Origin: JAPHSX01 sp041554195
GTDB lineage: Bacteria > Pseudomonadota > Gammaproteobacteria > Thiohalomonadales > Thiohalomonadaceae
Assembly (NCBI GenBank): GCA_041554195.1
Contig: JBFFMJ010000017.1
Span: 1-45,232 of the forward strand
DNA length: 45,232 nt
Direction of reading: 5' to 3'
Both the position numbers and the translations under genes were made by a program. Below, one piece after another: positions 8,627-17,176 of this stretch; the first letter of the stretch is position 1, and every line of letters begins with the position of its first letter. The notes under the pieces were generated by a model. The model was not told the origin of the DNA, ran no database searches, and saw only the letters and a program-made list of their open reading frames with translations.

Positions 8627-9508
8627 ATGGGCCGCACACTTCCCGTTTTTGTTTTATTGGCAGCTTCCACCTTATGGGGTCTGGCATGGCTTCCGCTCAA
8701 GGGGATCCATCGGCTGGGTATTGACGGGGTCGCCCTCACCTTTGCCACCTACCTGCTGTTGTCGCTGCTGCTTACTCCGGCCATTTTCCGTGCACGTGCA
8801 CTGATCAACCGGAGAAACCTTCGCCCCTTGCTACTGCTTGCCCTGTTCGGTGGCGGTGCCAATCTCGCCTTTGCGGTGGCACTGATCTACGGCGAGGTGG
8901 TACGGGTGATGATGTTGTTTTTTCTGTTACCCGTGTGGGCCGTGTTGGGGGGGCGGTTTTTCCTTAATGAGAGGGTTGATGCCGCACGCTGGGTTGGGGT
9001 TCTGCTGGCCCTGAGCGGGGCCCTTCTCATCCTTGGCGGATTGAGTGTTCTGGGTGGCATGCCGTCGTGGATCGATCTGTTGGCGCTTGCGGCGGGCCTG
9101 CTGCTGGCACTGAATAATCTGGTGTATCGGGCCGCACGCGCTGAGCCGATGATCGCCAAATTGGGGGCGATGTTTTACGGTTGCGTAGTCATCTCAGGCC
9201 TGTTGCTGCTGTTCGGTGTTGCCGCCTGGCCGCAGGCCGCCGGAACCACCGCCTGGGGGGCCGTCGCCCTTTACGCCGTTGCCTGGTTGTTGTTTGCCAA
9301 TCTGGGGGCACAGTACGGGGTGACCCACCTCGAGGCGGGGCAGGCCTCGATCATTATGATTATGGAGCTCGTGGTCTCCGTGGTCTCCGCCACCCTGATC
9401 GGTAATGAAACGATGGATGGCTGGGAGATGCTCGGGGGCGGCCTGATACTGGTTGCCGCTCTGATTGAGGCGTTACGGGATAAGGCCACAGTGCCATTGC
9501 CTGGCTAG
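8627..9508 (+). CDS. EamA/DMT-family transporter
   Basis: This 293-aa protein has ten predicted hydrophobic helices arranged as two EamA repeats, as in drug/metabolite exporters of the DMT superfamily (RhaT/YdcZ-like). The first helix contains AASTLWGLAWLPLKG, a typical EamA start, and the second repeat contains QASIIMIMELVVSVVSATLIGNE. The substrate cannot be predicted. It is divergent from the ylqF operon and stands alone. Its start is preceded by GAGGCGACGAGCTG, with weak Shine-Dalgarno matching. Confidence 0.85.
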   Translation: MGRTLPVFVLLAASTLWGLAWLPLKGIHRLGIDGVALTFATYLLLSLLLTPAIFRARALINRRNLRPLLLLALFGGGANLAFAVALIYGEVVRVMMLFFLLPVWAVLGGRFFLNERVDAARWVGVLLALSGALLILGGLSVLGGMPSWIDLLALAAGLLLALNNLVYRAARAEPMIAKLGAMFYGCVVISGLLLLFGVAAWPQAAGTTAWGAVALYAVAWLLFANLGAQYGVTHLEAGQASIIMIMELVVSVVSATLIGNETMDGWEMLGGGLILVAALIEALRDKATVPLPG

Positions 9509-9709
9509 TTCGTGAAACCCTTAAATCAACCCTATAGCTTATTGTTCATATGGTTGTGGCATAAAGTCGGTTATTAGCCTATAGTGACCGGAGCTACAGA
9601 TATTGTTATTGGCAGTTCCAGCAGTTCCGCACGGTTACTTCTAGATTCACGTCTTCATTACCTGTATGCACAACCCGATCTAATTATTTGTTTTTAAAGG
9701 TAAAATATC
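9509..9709 (+). promoter_or_regulatory. Long leader of the cold-shock gene
   Basis: A 201-bp gap precedes the cold-shock gene. Long 5' untranslated leaders are usual for cspA-type genes, where RNA structure sets cold induction. I cannot place the promoter with confidence; AT-rich -10-like hexamers (TATAGT near 9579, TAAAGT near 9565) are candidates. The ribosome-binding site AAAGGT lies about 8 nt before the ATG at 9710. Confidence 0.4.
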
Positions 9710-9913
9710 ATGGCTACAGGTACAGTAAAGTGGTTCAACGAGTCTAAGGGCTTTGGTTTCATCTCTCAGGACGATGGCGGTGCAGACGTATTTGTACACT
9801 TCAGCGCTATCCAGGGCGGCGGTTTCAAGACCCTCGCAGAAGGCCAGGCTGTTAGCTTCGACGTAGAAAACGGTCCTAAAGGTCCGCAGGCTAGCAACGT
9901 AGTAGCAAACTAA
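9710..9913 (+). CDS. CspA-family cold-shock protein
   Basis: This 67-aa single cold-shock domain binds single-stranded RNA and DNA and acts as an RNA chaperone. RNP1 is KGFGFI (13-18) and RNP2 is VFVHF (27-31), with the aromatic residues W8, F15, F17, F28 and F31 that stack on bases. Length and sequence are standard for the family. Codon use is biased to frequent codons, consistent with strong expression. It has its own leader and is followed by two consecutive hairpins, so it is probably monocistronic. Which Csp paralogue it is cannot be decided. Confidence 0.95.
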   Translation: MATGTVKWFNESKGFGFISQDDGGADVFVHFSAIQGGGFKTLAEGQAVSFDVENGPKGPQASNVVAN

Positions 9914-9920
9914 GCCTCTG

Positions 9921-9963
9921 GAGGGTAATGGTGTAAGGCCTCACGGCTGACACCGTTACCCTC
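9921..9963 (+). terminator. Long perfect-arm hairpin after csp
   Basis: GAGGGTAATGGTGT pairs with ACACCGTTACCCTC (one wobble), with a 15-base loop, starting 7 bp after the csp stop. No T-run follows it directly, so by itself it is not a classical terminator. It may protect the 3' end of the csp mRNA, with the following hairpin doing the termination. Confidence 0.6.
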
Positions 9964-9969
9964 ATGAAG

Positions 9970-10020
9970 ACCGGGTCGGGGCCCTGCTTTGATGCAGGCG
10001 AGCCCCGTCCCGGTTTTTTT
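9970..10020 (+). terminator. Rho-independent terminator of the cold-shock gene
   Basis: A strong stem (ACCGGG/CCCGGT and inner CGGGGC with CCTGC/GCAGG) is followed by seven Ts at 10014-10020. It ends transcription from the cold-shock gene and separates it from the RRM gene that starts at 10093. Confidence 0.88.
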
Positions 10021-10092
10021 GTTTATGCCGTGCCGTTTCCTGGTGTGGTGTCTACTCACCGTCGCAATCAACTCACATCCCAAGGAGACGCC

Positions 10093-10350
10093 ATGAAGAC
10101 GTTATTTGTAGGAAACCTGCCACCCGAGGCTACCGAAGATGAGATCAAGGAACTGTTTTCTCAGTACGGCAATGTGCGCAAGATCGAACTGCCGCGTGAT
10201 ATCTTTAGTGGTCGCAATAAGGGCTTTGCCTTTGTTGACATGGAAGGCCATGAGGCCCGTGCCGCGATGAGCGCCCTGGACGGTAAGCCGTTCAAGGATA
10301 AAATGCTCAAAGTGCGCGATGAGAAGCCGAAGACCAAGGGACGTCGCTAG
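10093..10350 (+). CDS. Single-RRM RNA-binding protein
   Basis: This 85-aa protein consists almost entirely of one RNA-recognition motif. RNP2 is LFVGNL (4-9) and RNP1 is KGFAFVDM (43-50), followed by a short basic tail ending KTKGRR. Such small RRM proteins in bacteria are RNA-binding and are often cold- or stress-induced; the specific targets are unknown. I place the start at the ATG with AAGGAG upstream (10081-10087). A longer in-frame reading from 9964 would begin inside the csp terminator and has no domain support. The neighbours, csp and ybiT, also act on RNA or the ribosome. Confidence 0.92.
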   Translation: MKTLFVGNLPPEATEDEIKELFSQYGNVRKIELPRDIFSGRNKGFAFVDMEGHEARAAMSALDGKPFKDKMLKVRDEKPKTKGRR

Positions 10351-10450
10351 TCTCAAGGCTCTGGCGGAAACTGTGCAGGCGATGTAACGCATGACGCCTG
10401 CTGTATAATATTCGTTTAACACTCTTTTTAGCTCTATTCCGGAAAATCTC

Positions 10451-12055
10451 GTGATCTCTACAGCCAATATCACCATGCAGTTCGGGGCCGCGCCCCTGTT
10501 TGAAAATATCTCCGTTAAGTTCGGCAACGGCAACCGTTACGGTTTGATCGGGGCCAACGGCTGCGGTAAGTCGACCTTTATGAAGATCCTCGGCGGCGAC
10601 CTGGAGCCCTCATCCGGCAATGTCATGCTCGACCCCAACGAGAGGCTGGGTAAGCTGCGCCAGGATCAGTTCGCTTACGAACAGTTCAGCGTACTCGATA
10701 CGGTGATCATGGGCCACGCCGAGCTGTGGGAGGTGAAGCAGGAGCGTGATCGCATCTACTCGCTGCCGGAGATGAGCGAAGAGGATGGCATGAAGGTGGC
10801 GGAGCTGGAGGTGGAGTTTGCCGAGCTCGACGGTTATACCGCCGACTCCCGCGCCGGCGAGCTGCTGCTGGGCCTGGATATTCCGGTGGAGCAACACTAC
10901 GGCCCGATGAGTGCCGTCGCCCCCGGCTGGAAACTGCGCGTGTTGCTGGCCCAGGCGCTGTTTGCGGACCCGGAGATCCTGCTGCTCGACGAGCCGACCA
11001 ACAATCTCGACATCAACACCATCCGCTGGCTGGAGAATGTGATCAACGAGCGCAACTCCACCATGATCATCATCTCGCATGATCGCCACTTCCTGAACAG
11101 TGTCTGCACCCATATGGCCGACCTGGATTATGGTGAGCTGCGCGTCTATCCGGGCAACTACGATGAGTACATGACCGCCGCCACCCAGGTGCGCGAGCGT
11201 CAGCTCAACGATAACGCCAAGAAGAAGGCACAGATCGCCGAACTGCAATCCTTTGTCAGCCGCTTCTCTGCCAACGCCTCCAAGGCCAAGCAGGCCACCT
11301 CGCGGGCCAAGCAGATCGAGAAGATCCAGCTCGACGATATCAAGCCCTCCAGTCGGCAGAACCCCTTCATCCGCTTTGAGCAGGAGAAGAAGCTCTATCG
11401 TACCGCCCTGGAGATCGAGGGGCTGAGCAAGGGCTTTGGTGAGGGGCCGCTGTTCAGTGGCCTTGATATGATGATTGAGGTGGGTGAGCGCATCGCCATC
11501 ATCGGCCCCAACGGTATCGGTAAGACCACCCTGTTGCGCACCCTGGTGGGTGAAGAGCATGGCGGTTTGAGCCCCGACAGTGGCATCGTGAAGTGGTCAG
11601 AGAACGTCAATATCGGTTACTACGCACAGGATCATGCCGCGGACTTCGCCGAGGACCTCACTCTGCTGGAGTGGATGGCACGGTGGCGGCAGGAGGGCGA
11701 TGATGAGCAGGTGGTACGCAGTTATCTCGGTCGCCTGCTGTTCTCGCAGAAGGAGATCGACAAAAAGGTGAGCGTGATCTCCGGTGGTGAGCAGGGGCGC
11801 ATGATCTTCGGCAAGCTGATGATGAAAAAGCCCAACGTGCTGGTGATGGATGAGCCGACCAACCACCTAGATATGGAATCGATCGAGTCACTGAATGGCG
11901 CGCTGGAAAACTATCCAGGCACTCTGATCTTCGTCAGTCACGACCGTGAGTTCGTCTCCTCGCTGGCCACCCGCATTATCGAGTTGACCCCTGAGGGCAT
12001 AGTGACCTTTAGCGGTAGTTATGAGGAGTACCTGAGCAGTCAGGATGTTGCCTGA
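10451..12055 (+). CDS. ybiT: ABC-F ATPase YbiT
   Basis: This 534-aa protein is a soluble ABC-F protein with two ATP-binding cassettes and no membrane domain; the family acts on ribosomes. The first Walker A is GANGCGKST (34-42) with Walker B LLLDEPTNNLD. The linker between cassettes carries the basic coiled segment near residues 245-300. The second Walker A is GPNGIGKTT with MDEPTNHLD. In cassette one the signature motif is MSAVAPGWK in place of LSGG, a feature I associate with the YbiT subfamily; cassette two has ISGGEQGR. The start codon is GTG. The protein is complete and of normal length. Confidence 0.92.
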   Translation: MISTANITMQFGAAPLFENISVKFGNGNRYGLIGANGCGKSTFMKILGGDLEPSSGNVMLDPNERLGKLRQDQFAYEQFSVLDTVIMGHAELWEVKQERDRIYSLPEMSEEDGMKVAELEVEFAELDGYTADSRAGELLLGLDIPVEQHYGPMSAVAPGWKLRVLLAQALFADPEILLLDEPTNNLDINTIRWLENVINERNSTMIIISHDRHFLNSVCTHMADLDYGELRVYPGNYDEYMTAATQVRERQLNDNAKKKAQIAELQSFVSRFSANASKAKQATSRAKQIEKIQLDDIKPSSRQNPFIRFEQEKKLYRTALEIEGLSKGFGEGPLFSGLDMMIEVGERIAIIGPNGIGKTTLLRTLVGEEHGGLSPDSGIVKWSENVNIGYYAQDHAADFAEDLTLLEWMARWRQEGDDEQVVRSYLGRLLFSQKEIDKKVSVISGGEQGRMIFGKLMMKKPNVLVMDEPTNHLDMESIESLNGALENYPGTLIFVSHDREFVSSLATRIIELTPEGIVTFSGSYEEYLSSQDVA

Positions 12056-12087
12056 TCAGGTCACCGTTTGAACGACAGGGATGTTGT

Positions 12088-13302
12088 TTATACCCAGCGC
12101 TTATCGAGATATTTTCCGTGAATAAGGCGCTCTACACTGGCGCGGGCGATCTGCCGTCCCCAGCCGAACTCTTTGTACAGTAGTAAAAATCCCCATATAT
12201 CCTTTAACACCTTAACGCGATCCCCTACTGGCAGTGCCATTAGTGCCTTGGGGAAGTCGGCCTCGTGCGGTTTGGCGAAGGCGATCATCAGCGGATTCCA
12301 CTGATCGGTGGTGCGGCGCACCTCGGAGGCGATCATCTGCCGATAGACCCCATTGACTGGTTTGTTGCGGCAGATCGACTCGATGATCGACTCACCGGAG
12401 ATGGCCCCGGCGTGCAGTGCGCAGCTCATCCCCTCGCCGATCATGTTCAAGAAGCCGGTGCTCTGGCCGGTGAGCAGTACATTGCCCTTGCCGAAGGCGT
12501 ACCGGTTGATCAGCGAGGGGCCAAAGTTTTCCGCGCACCCTTCGTGGTCGTCATCGGCGGGTTTGAGGATCACCCCGTGTTTCTCCTCAAGGTAAGACTT
12601 TACGTGTAGGTGGCGGCTGTGGAAGTTGTCGCCGCGCTTAAAGCCGACACCGACGATCTGCCGACCATCACGGGCATGGCTCCAGGTGTAGTGACCCAGT
12701 TCGGGATGGAACCAGAAATGGAAGTAATCCTCATCCAGAGGGCAGTCGACAATTTCATGAAATTTCTGGCCGACAAAGAACCACGGGATCGACTTGGTGT
12801 ACTCCGGATAGATAAACTTTCTTACCGCAGAACTGGGGCCATCGGCACCGATCACATAACGGGCGCGTAATGTTTCCGTTTCGCCCCCCTTCTTGCGTGT
12901 ATCTACCTCAACGAACTGGCCGTGGTCTTTCAGCCCCACCAGCATCGTCTGATCCATGATCTCGGCACCACTGCGTTTAATCACCCAGTAGTCGGAATAT
13001 TTACGGTGCAGGTGCGGCACGGTGCCACCGAAGAAGTCCATCGGCATCGACACCATGCTGGGGAAGTGGAAGGTGACGCCGCGACAGGAGGTCGGCTGAT
13101 GCAGGGTCTCGGCGGGAAGCGGGCCGAAGTTCTCCAGCAGGAAGCGGTAACCGCGGGGGGAGAGGATGCCGCTACAGATCTTGTGGCGCGGCAGCTCCTG
13201 TTTCTCGATGATAACGGTTTCAAGCCCGGCATCGACCAGTCGCTTGGCCGCCGCGGCCGCCGCCAGGCTACCACCGACGATAATGACATCTACTGATCGC
13301 AT
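12088..13302 (-). CDS. Geranylgeranyl-reductase-family FAD oxidoreductase
   Basis: This 404-aa flavoprotein has an N-terminal Rossmann strand-turn-helix, but the glycine motif is degenerate (VGGSLAAAAAAKR, 9-21). It continues with the family marker KICSGILSPRGYR (about 40-52) and the second FAD motif YVIGADGPSSAVRK. The substrate-domain stretch ELGHYTWSHARDG corresponds to the PxxYxWxFP region of geranylgeranyl reductases. GNVLLTGQSTGFLNMIGEGM binds the FAD ribityl region. Members reduce isoprenoid double bonds (chlorophyll, archaeal lipids, quinone tails) or oxidise other lipids; which reaction applies here is unknown. It is the last gene of a three-gene operon with an Fe-S protein and an FAD-linked oxidase, which could be its electron partners. 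Confidence 0.8.
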   Translation of the reverse strand: MRSVDVIIVGGSLAAAAAAKRLVDAGLETVIIEKQELPRHKICSGILSPRGYRFLLENFGPLPAETLHQPTSCRGVTFHFPSMVSMPMDFFGGTVPHLHRKYSDYWVIKRSGAEIMDQTMLVGLKDHGQFVEVDTRKKGGETETLRARYVIGADGPSSAVRKFIYPEYTKSIPWFFVGQKFHEIVDCPLDEDYFHFWFHPELGHYTWSHARDGRQIVGVGFKRGDNFHSRHLHVKSYLEEKHGVILKPADDDHEGCAENFGPSLINRYAFGKGNVLLTGQSTGFLNMIGEGMSCALHAGAISGESIIESICRNKPVNGVYRQMIASEVRRTTDQWNPLMIAFAKPHEADFPKALMALPVGDRVKVLKDIWGFLLLYKEFGWGRQIARASVERLIHGKYLDKRWV

Positions 13303-13341
13303 GTTGTTACCTTCATAATTTTTAAAACGTTGTTCATAAGC

Positions 13342-14247
13342 TTAAAGCTCTGCCACATGCACAACCGGCAGGTCGCACTGTTGCCGCATCACCGCGCCAT
13401 CATCCAGACTCTCGACGACGATACGGTTAACATTTAAACCCTTCATTAGCCACGCGGCCTGCTGGCAGAGAAGCGCCTCGTCGGCACCGACGCCACCGGT
13501 GGCAACGGCGAGGCGTTGCAGGTCGAGATTGAGTTCACACCCACGACGCTGGCGCAGCGTATCGTAGTGGCTGACCATGCGCGAAAAATCGGCGTGGTAG
13601 CCGCGACTCTCGATAAGATAGAGGTCGTTACTGCCGAGCTTATGTTGTATCGCCGGCAGGCGGCTGAGTGCATAACCCATCGACAAAACCTCACTACGGG
13701 GAAGCCACTGTTGAATCGCCCGTTTTAACAGACCATCACTGACGATTAGTGTAGAGGCCTGTTTTATTGAATTTAAAAAGGCAGCAAGGCGGTCTGTCTC
13801 GATCTCAATACCGTGGTGCAGGGCGTGGGCGATATCGCTGCCGTTGTCTGCGGTGAGTGTGGTGTTTAACAGGGCCTGACACTGCGCCGATAATTCCGGT
13901 TGCTGCAACAGGGCGTCATCGACAACCAGCAGTGAGTCACCCTGTGGCATGGGCTGAGCTGAGAGCGGTGCGGAGGGTTGCGCTGGCGGTGTGTGGTCGC
14001 CACGCGTTACGGCCGTGCGACGCAGCCCGAGCAGCAGATCCATGAGCGGAATGTCTTCGGGGCAGACCGGCTCACAGGCCCCGCAGAGGAGGCAGTCAAA
14101 CAATGAGCTGGTGTTGACCTCGCCACCAAACTGCAGTGCCTTGGCATGGCCATGTGGTGCCAGCGCCACATCATGTGTCTGCTGCCACAGCGGACAGACT
14201 ACGGTACAGAGGCCGCAGCCGTGGCAATGGGAAAAATTCTTAGCCAT
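13342..14247 (-). CDS. Protein with two 4Fe-4S clusters (GlcF/HdrC-like N-terminus)
   Basis: In this 301-aa protein the first 70 residues hold two ferredoxin-type motifs, CHGCGLCTVVCP (8-19) and CLLCGACEPVCP (52-63), each with three Cys in CxxCxxC spacing and a fourth Cys before Pro, enough for two 4Fe-4S clusters. A Pro-rich linker follows, then about 190 residues without cysteine-rich CCG domains, so it is not a full GlcF or HdrB. Its start overlaps the stop of the upstream FAD-linked oxidase (TAATG), and the reductase-family gene follows after 39 bp. It probably carries electrons between the two flavoproteins; that is inference from context. Confidence 0.8.
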   Translation of the reverse strand: MAKNFSHCHGCGLCTVVCPLWQQTHDVALAPHGHAKALQFGGEVNTSSLFDCLLCGACEPVCPEDIPLMDLLLGLRRTAVTRGDHTPPAQPSAPLSAQPMPQGDSLLVVDDALLQQPELSAQCQALLNTTLTADNGSDIAHALHHGIEIETDRLAAFLNSIKQASTLIVSDGLLKRAIQQWLPRSEVLSMGYALSRLPAIQHKLGSNDLYLIESRGYHADFSRMVSHYDTLRQRRGCELNLDLQRLAVATGGVGADEALLCQQAAWLMKGLNVNRIVVESLDDGAVMRQQCDLPVVHVAEL

Positions 14248-15803
14248 TAGAATATTACATCGCGATTGAGGATCATCGCCGGGTCGGCCTGACGTTTCAT
14301 AGCCAGATGTTTTTCCACCACCTCATCCCCGAGGGCGCGACGAATATAGCCCTTCATCATGCCGCCGAAGCGGTAGTAGCTGGTCTGCTTCTCAACACCG
14401 ATATCGTAGATCGCATTCTTGAATGACTGCAGCTGGTCACGGCTGTAGTGCTCGGCCTCCAGCACCGGCTCGAACTCGCAGCCGTAGCTGAAGCCCGCGG
14501 CATCGGGCGGGATGCTCGACAGCTCGTAGTGTGCCTGATGCTCCGGGCGCAGCTTGATGCCGACACAGTAGAGGGTGTAGCGACGGAAGTGTTTTTTGCA
14601 CACCGCGTTGCCCGCCTCTACCGCCTCAATGATCTTATCCACGTTGGTGGCAAGGTCGGGGATCACCATGTGCTTGTTGCCCCAGTGTTTCCATACCGCG
14701 CGGGAGAAGACTACGGTGCGATCGACGATCTCGCCATCGCGCATATGGTGGGGCGGTTGCAGGTCGGGGAAGAGGTTCTTTTTGCGCTGATAGAGAAACA
14801 GCAGCTCGCTGATGCGCCACGGTCGCAGCAGGTAGTAGGCAGCGAGCCGTGCGGCAAAGATAAGCTCGCCGTGTCCACGCAGCTGGCTGTGTTGCTGCGC
14901 CATAAAGGCCTGCTCACGCTCGGGCGAGTCGAAGGCGACCAGCAGCGTGATCGCCTTGTCCATCATGGTCAGGATGCCGCTGTAGTCGCAGCTGCCACTG
15001 GCATCGATCCGTTGCAGGTCCTCAAGCGCGGTACGCAGCGAGCGGTAGTAGAAATAGTGCATGCGCATCGGGGTGAAGGGGCGGATTTGCAGCGTCGCCT
15101 CGGTGATCACGCCGAACTGGCCGTAACCGAGGATCACACGCTGGAACAGTTCGGGGTTCTGCTCGTCCGAGCATTCGACGATCTCACCGGTGGGTGTCAC
15201 CACCTGGAGTGATAGTGCCTGGTCGGCACTGCAACCGTATTTGGAAGAGTTGACGTCGATGCCGCCAACACCAAGGGTGCCGCCGACCGAGGAGGTCATA
15301 TTGAGTGGCGCGGAGAGGTAGTCCAGCCCCTCCTTGCGCAGCTCCTCGGCCAGGCGGTGCCAGTAGATCCCCGCCTCGGTGCGCACGCTCAGGCTCTCAC
15401 TATCAATGCTGACCACCCGGCTCATGCCGGTCATGTCGAGCAGCACACCGCCGAAGGCGACCGACTCCCCCTCGGTGGTCAGGCCACCACCGCGGGTGGT
15501 TACCGGCACCTTGTAGTGTTGTGCATGGCGCAGCAGGCTGGCGATCTGCTGTGCCGACTGTGCCATCACCACCCCGTGCGGCAGGCCATGGGCCATGCCC
15601 CCGGCGTCGGTCAGATAGATGCCCTGCGAGCCACGCTCCTGTCGCACCTCGATACCGTCGTCCTGCAGGGCAGAGACAAAGGCGTCCCAGGTGCTGCCTT
15701 GCCAGCGTGAGGGGTTGGTCTGTTGGCGGGGGATCCCCTGTAGCGCGTCGGGGGCAACAGGGCAGGGGGGCAGGGTGCCCAACTCTATTTCAGGTATATG
15801 CAA
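14247..15803 (-). CDS. FAD-linked oxidase (PCMH/VAO fold)
   Basis: This 518-aa flavoprotein has an FAD-binding PCMH domain at about residues 70-250. The pyrophosphate-binding loop is TTRGGGLTTEGESVAFGG. Later come GGTLGVGGIDVNSSKYG and ILGYGQFGVITEATLQI, as in cytokinin-dehydrogenase-like and GlcD-like enzymes. The substrate domain (about 260-518) gives no clear indication of the substrate. The start is TTG, directly after a stop in frame; no in-frame ATG or GTG is available near the N-terminus. The stop is coupled to the Fe-S gene by a TAATG overlap. The pair resembles GlcD/GlcF organisation, yet the partner geranylgeranyl-reductase gene is unusual for glycolate or lactate oxidation. Confidence 0.8.
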   Translation of the reverse strand: MHIPEIELGTLPPCPVAPDALQGIPRQQTNPSRWQGSTWDAFVSALQDDGIEVRQERGSQGIYLTDAGGMAHGLPHGVVMAQSAQQIASLLRHAQHYKVPVTTRGGGLTTEGESVAFGGVLLDMTGMSRVVSIDSESLSVRTEAGIYWHRLAEELRKEGLDYLSAPLNMTSSVGGTLGVGGIDVNSSKYGCSADQALSLQVVTPTGEIVECSDEQNPELFQRVILGYGQFGVITEATLQIRPFTPMRMHYFYYRSLRTALEDLQRIDASGSCDYSGILTMMDKAITLLVAFDSPEREQAFMAQQHSQLRGHGELIFAARLAAYYLLRPWRISELLFLYQRKKNLFPDLQPPHHMRDGEIVDRTVVFSRAVWKHWGNKHMVIPDLATNVDKIIEAVEAGNAVCKKHFRRYTLYCVGIKLRPEHQAHYELSSIPPDAAGFSYGCEFEPVLEAEHYSRDQLQSFKNAIYDIGVEKQTSYYRFGGMMKGYIRRALGDEVVEKHLAMKRQADPAMILNRDVIF

Positions 15804-16020
15804 AATCTGGCCACATGGAGTGATTCACAATAGGGACTCAAGTGTATAGAACAATGGGCTTATAGGACAATTCATCTAGGGTCAAAATGCGGATATCTGA
15901 GCGAAAAGACCAGCGCTAGAGCGGAAGCTCTCTTTTCTGTCCAGGCCACACTCGTGGTACCATCCGTTGCGCCGAAACAGCCGATAAATCGCAGCATAAT
16001 CAGTGGGGAAGTGAGCAGAT

Positions 16021-16635
16021 ATGATCTTAGCAGCAGATGCATTGGAGCGACTGCAACAGGGTAACCAGCGCTTTGTCTCAGGGGTGCGCAGTGTCGAGGC
16101 GATGCTTAGCCACACCAGGCGCGGTGACCTGGCCACGGGCCAGGAACCCTTTGCGATTATTCTCGGTTGCTCCGATTCGCGTGTCCCGGCCGAGATCGTT
16201 TTCGACCAGGGGCTGGGCGATCTGTTTGTGATCCGCGTTGCCGGAAACATTGTTGCACCGTCGCAGGTTGGCAGCGTTGAGTTTGCCGCCGCACAATTTA
16301 AAACACGCCTGGTGGTGGTGATGGGGCACACACAATGCGGTGCGGTCTGTGCCACCATCGAGGAGATGAAGCGCCCCACCGGCGAGCAATCTAACAACAT
16401 TAAGGCGATTGTTGATCGTATCCGCCCCTCGCTGGTTTCGTTTATCCACACCGAGTTATGGCAACAAAACGATGCGCTGATCCGTGAGTCGATTCGCGCC
16501 AACGTCAGGGCCTCGGTCAACCAGCTGCGTCACGGCTCTGAGGCCCTGGAACGTTTGATTCAAGATGAGGGACTACGCATCGTCGGTGCTGAGTACTCGC
16601 TGGAGAGCGGCGTCGTCGAGTTCTTTGAAGAGTAG
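16021..16635 (+). CDS. Beta-class carbonic anhydrase
   Basis: This 204-aa cytoplasmic zinc enzyme interconverts CO2 and bicarbonate. Zinc ligands are C50, H103 and C106 in GCSDSRVP and MGHTQCGAV, with the D52-R54 dyad characteristic of the beta class. Length and order of motifs are normal for bacterial beta enzymes. It is divergent from the redox operon and is followed after 10 bp by a conserved hypothetical gene on the same strand. A role in supplying CO2 or bicarbonate for autotrophic carbon fixation is likely if the host is an autotroph, which is not shown here. Confidence 0.95.
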   Translation: MILAADALERLQQGNQRFVSGVRSVEAMLSHTRRGDLATGQEPFAIILGCSDSRVPAEIVFDQGLGDLFVIRVAGNIVAPSQVGSVEFAAAQFKTRLVVVMGHTQCGAVCATIEEMKRPTGEQSNNIKAIVDRIRPSLVSFIHTELWQQNDALIRESIRANVRASVNQLRHGSEALERLIQDEGLRIVGAEYSLESGVVEFFEE

Positions 16636-16645
16636 GGGAGGAGTG

Positions 16646-17086
16646 GTGAATAAAACACAAATTCAGAAAATTCGTATCGACATTATCAGCAACGAGCAGA
16701 GTGCCCTGTTCATGCTGCTTGACCGAAACGGGAAAATCAGTCGTCAGGGAAACGGTACACTGCCGGCCGATGAGTTTGCGGTGATGAGTGAGAATGACGG
16801 CTCGATATTTGAAGCCCTGGTGAATGCCCTGGATGATCAGGTCTTTGCCCATACGGGGGTCTACGATCACCCCAATAAATTGGGGCAGCCCATCACCTAC
16901 AGCATCGCCTTTCTGGGCGAGGAGCCGGATGTGGCAGTGTTTGAGTTTCGTGTTGGCACCGAGACCAAGGATGTGGGTGAGCTACTGCCCTATTTTGATC
17001 AATTTATCTCGAAGACGGTGATGGCAACCAATCCGTGGTATGAGGCGGAAAAGGCCCGGGCTGAACAGGAAAAAACGGCAGAGTAA
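16646..17086 (+). CDS. Conserved hypothetical protein downstream of carbonic anhydrase
   Basis: This 146-aa soluble protein is of unknown function, with no signal peptide or membrane segment. The C-terminus is charged and helical (EKARAEQEKTAE). The start is a GTG at 16646 with a strong AGGGGAGGA ribosome-binding site at 16634-16642; another GTG three bases earlier is possible, and an upstream reading through the anhydrase gene is not supported. The 10-bp spacing indicates co-transcription with the carbonic anhydrase. I recognise no family. Confidence 0.75.
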   Translation: MNKTQIQKIRIDIISNEQSALFMLLDRNGKISRQGNGTLPADEFAVMSENDGSIFEALVNALDDQVFAHTGVYDHPNKLGQPITYSIAFLGEEPDVAVFEFRVGTETKDVGELLPYFDQFISKTVMATNPWYEAEKARAEQEKTAE

Positions 17087-17176
17087 AACGCTCGCACCAA
17101 TGCCATCGTGTATTGCGGCTTAGGGCTGCGTTACGGGCTACCGAAAAGGAGGCCGCTCGGACGTTTTCATTCCTGA

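Noticed and set aside
9964..10350. Longer reading of the RRM gene from 9964
   Set aside because: Would start inside the csp terminator; the ATG at 10093 has AAGGAG and starts the RRM.
10610..11560. 316-codon minus-strand frame antisense to ybiT
   Set aside because: Antisense shadow of a gene with intact Walker motifs.
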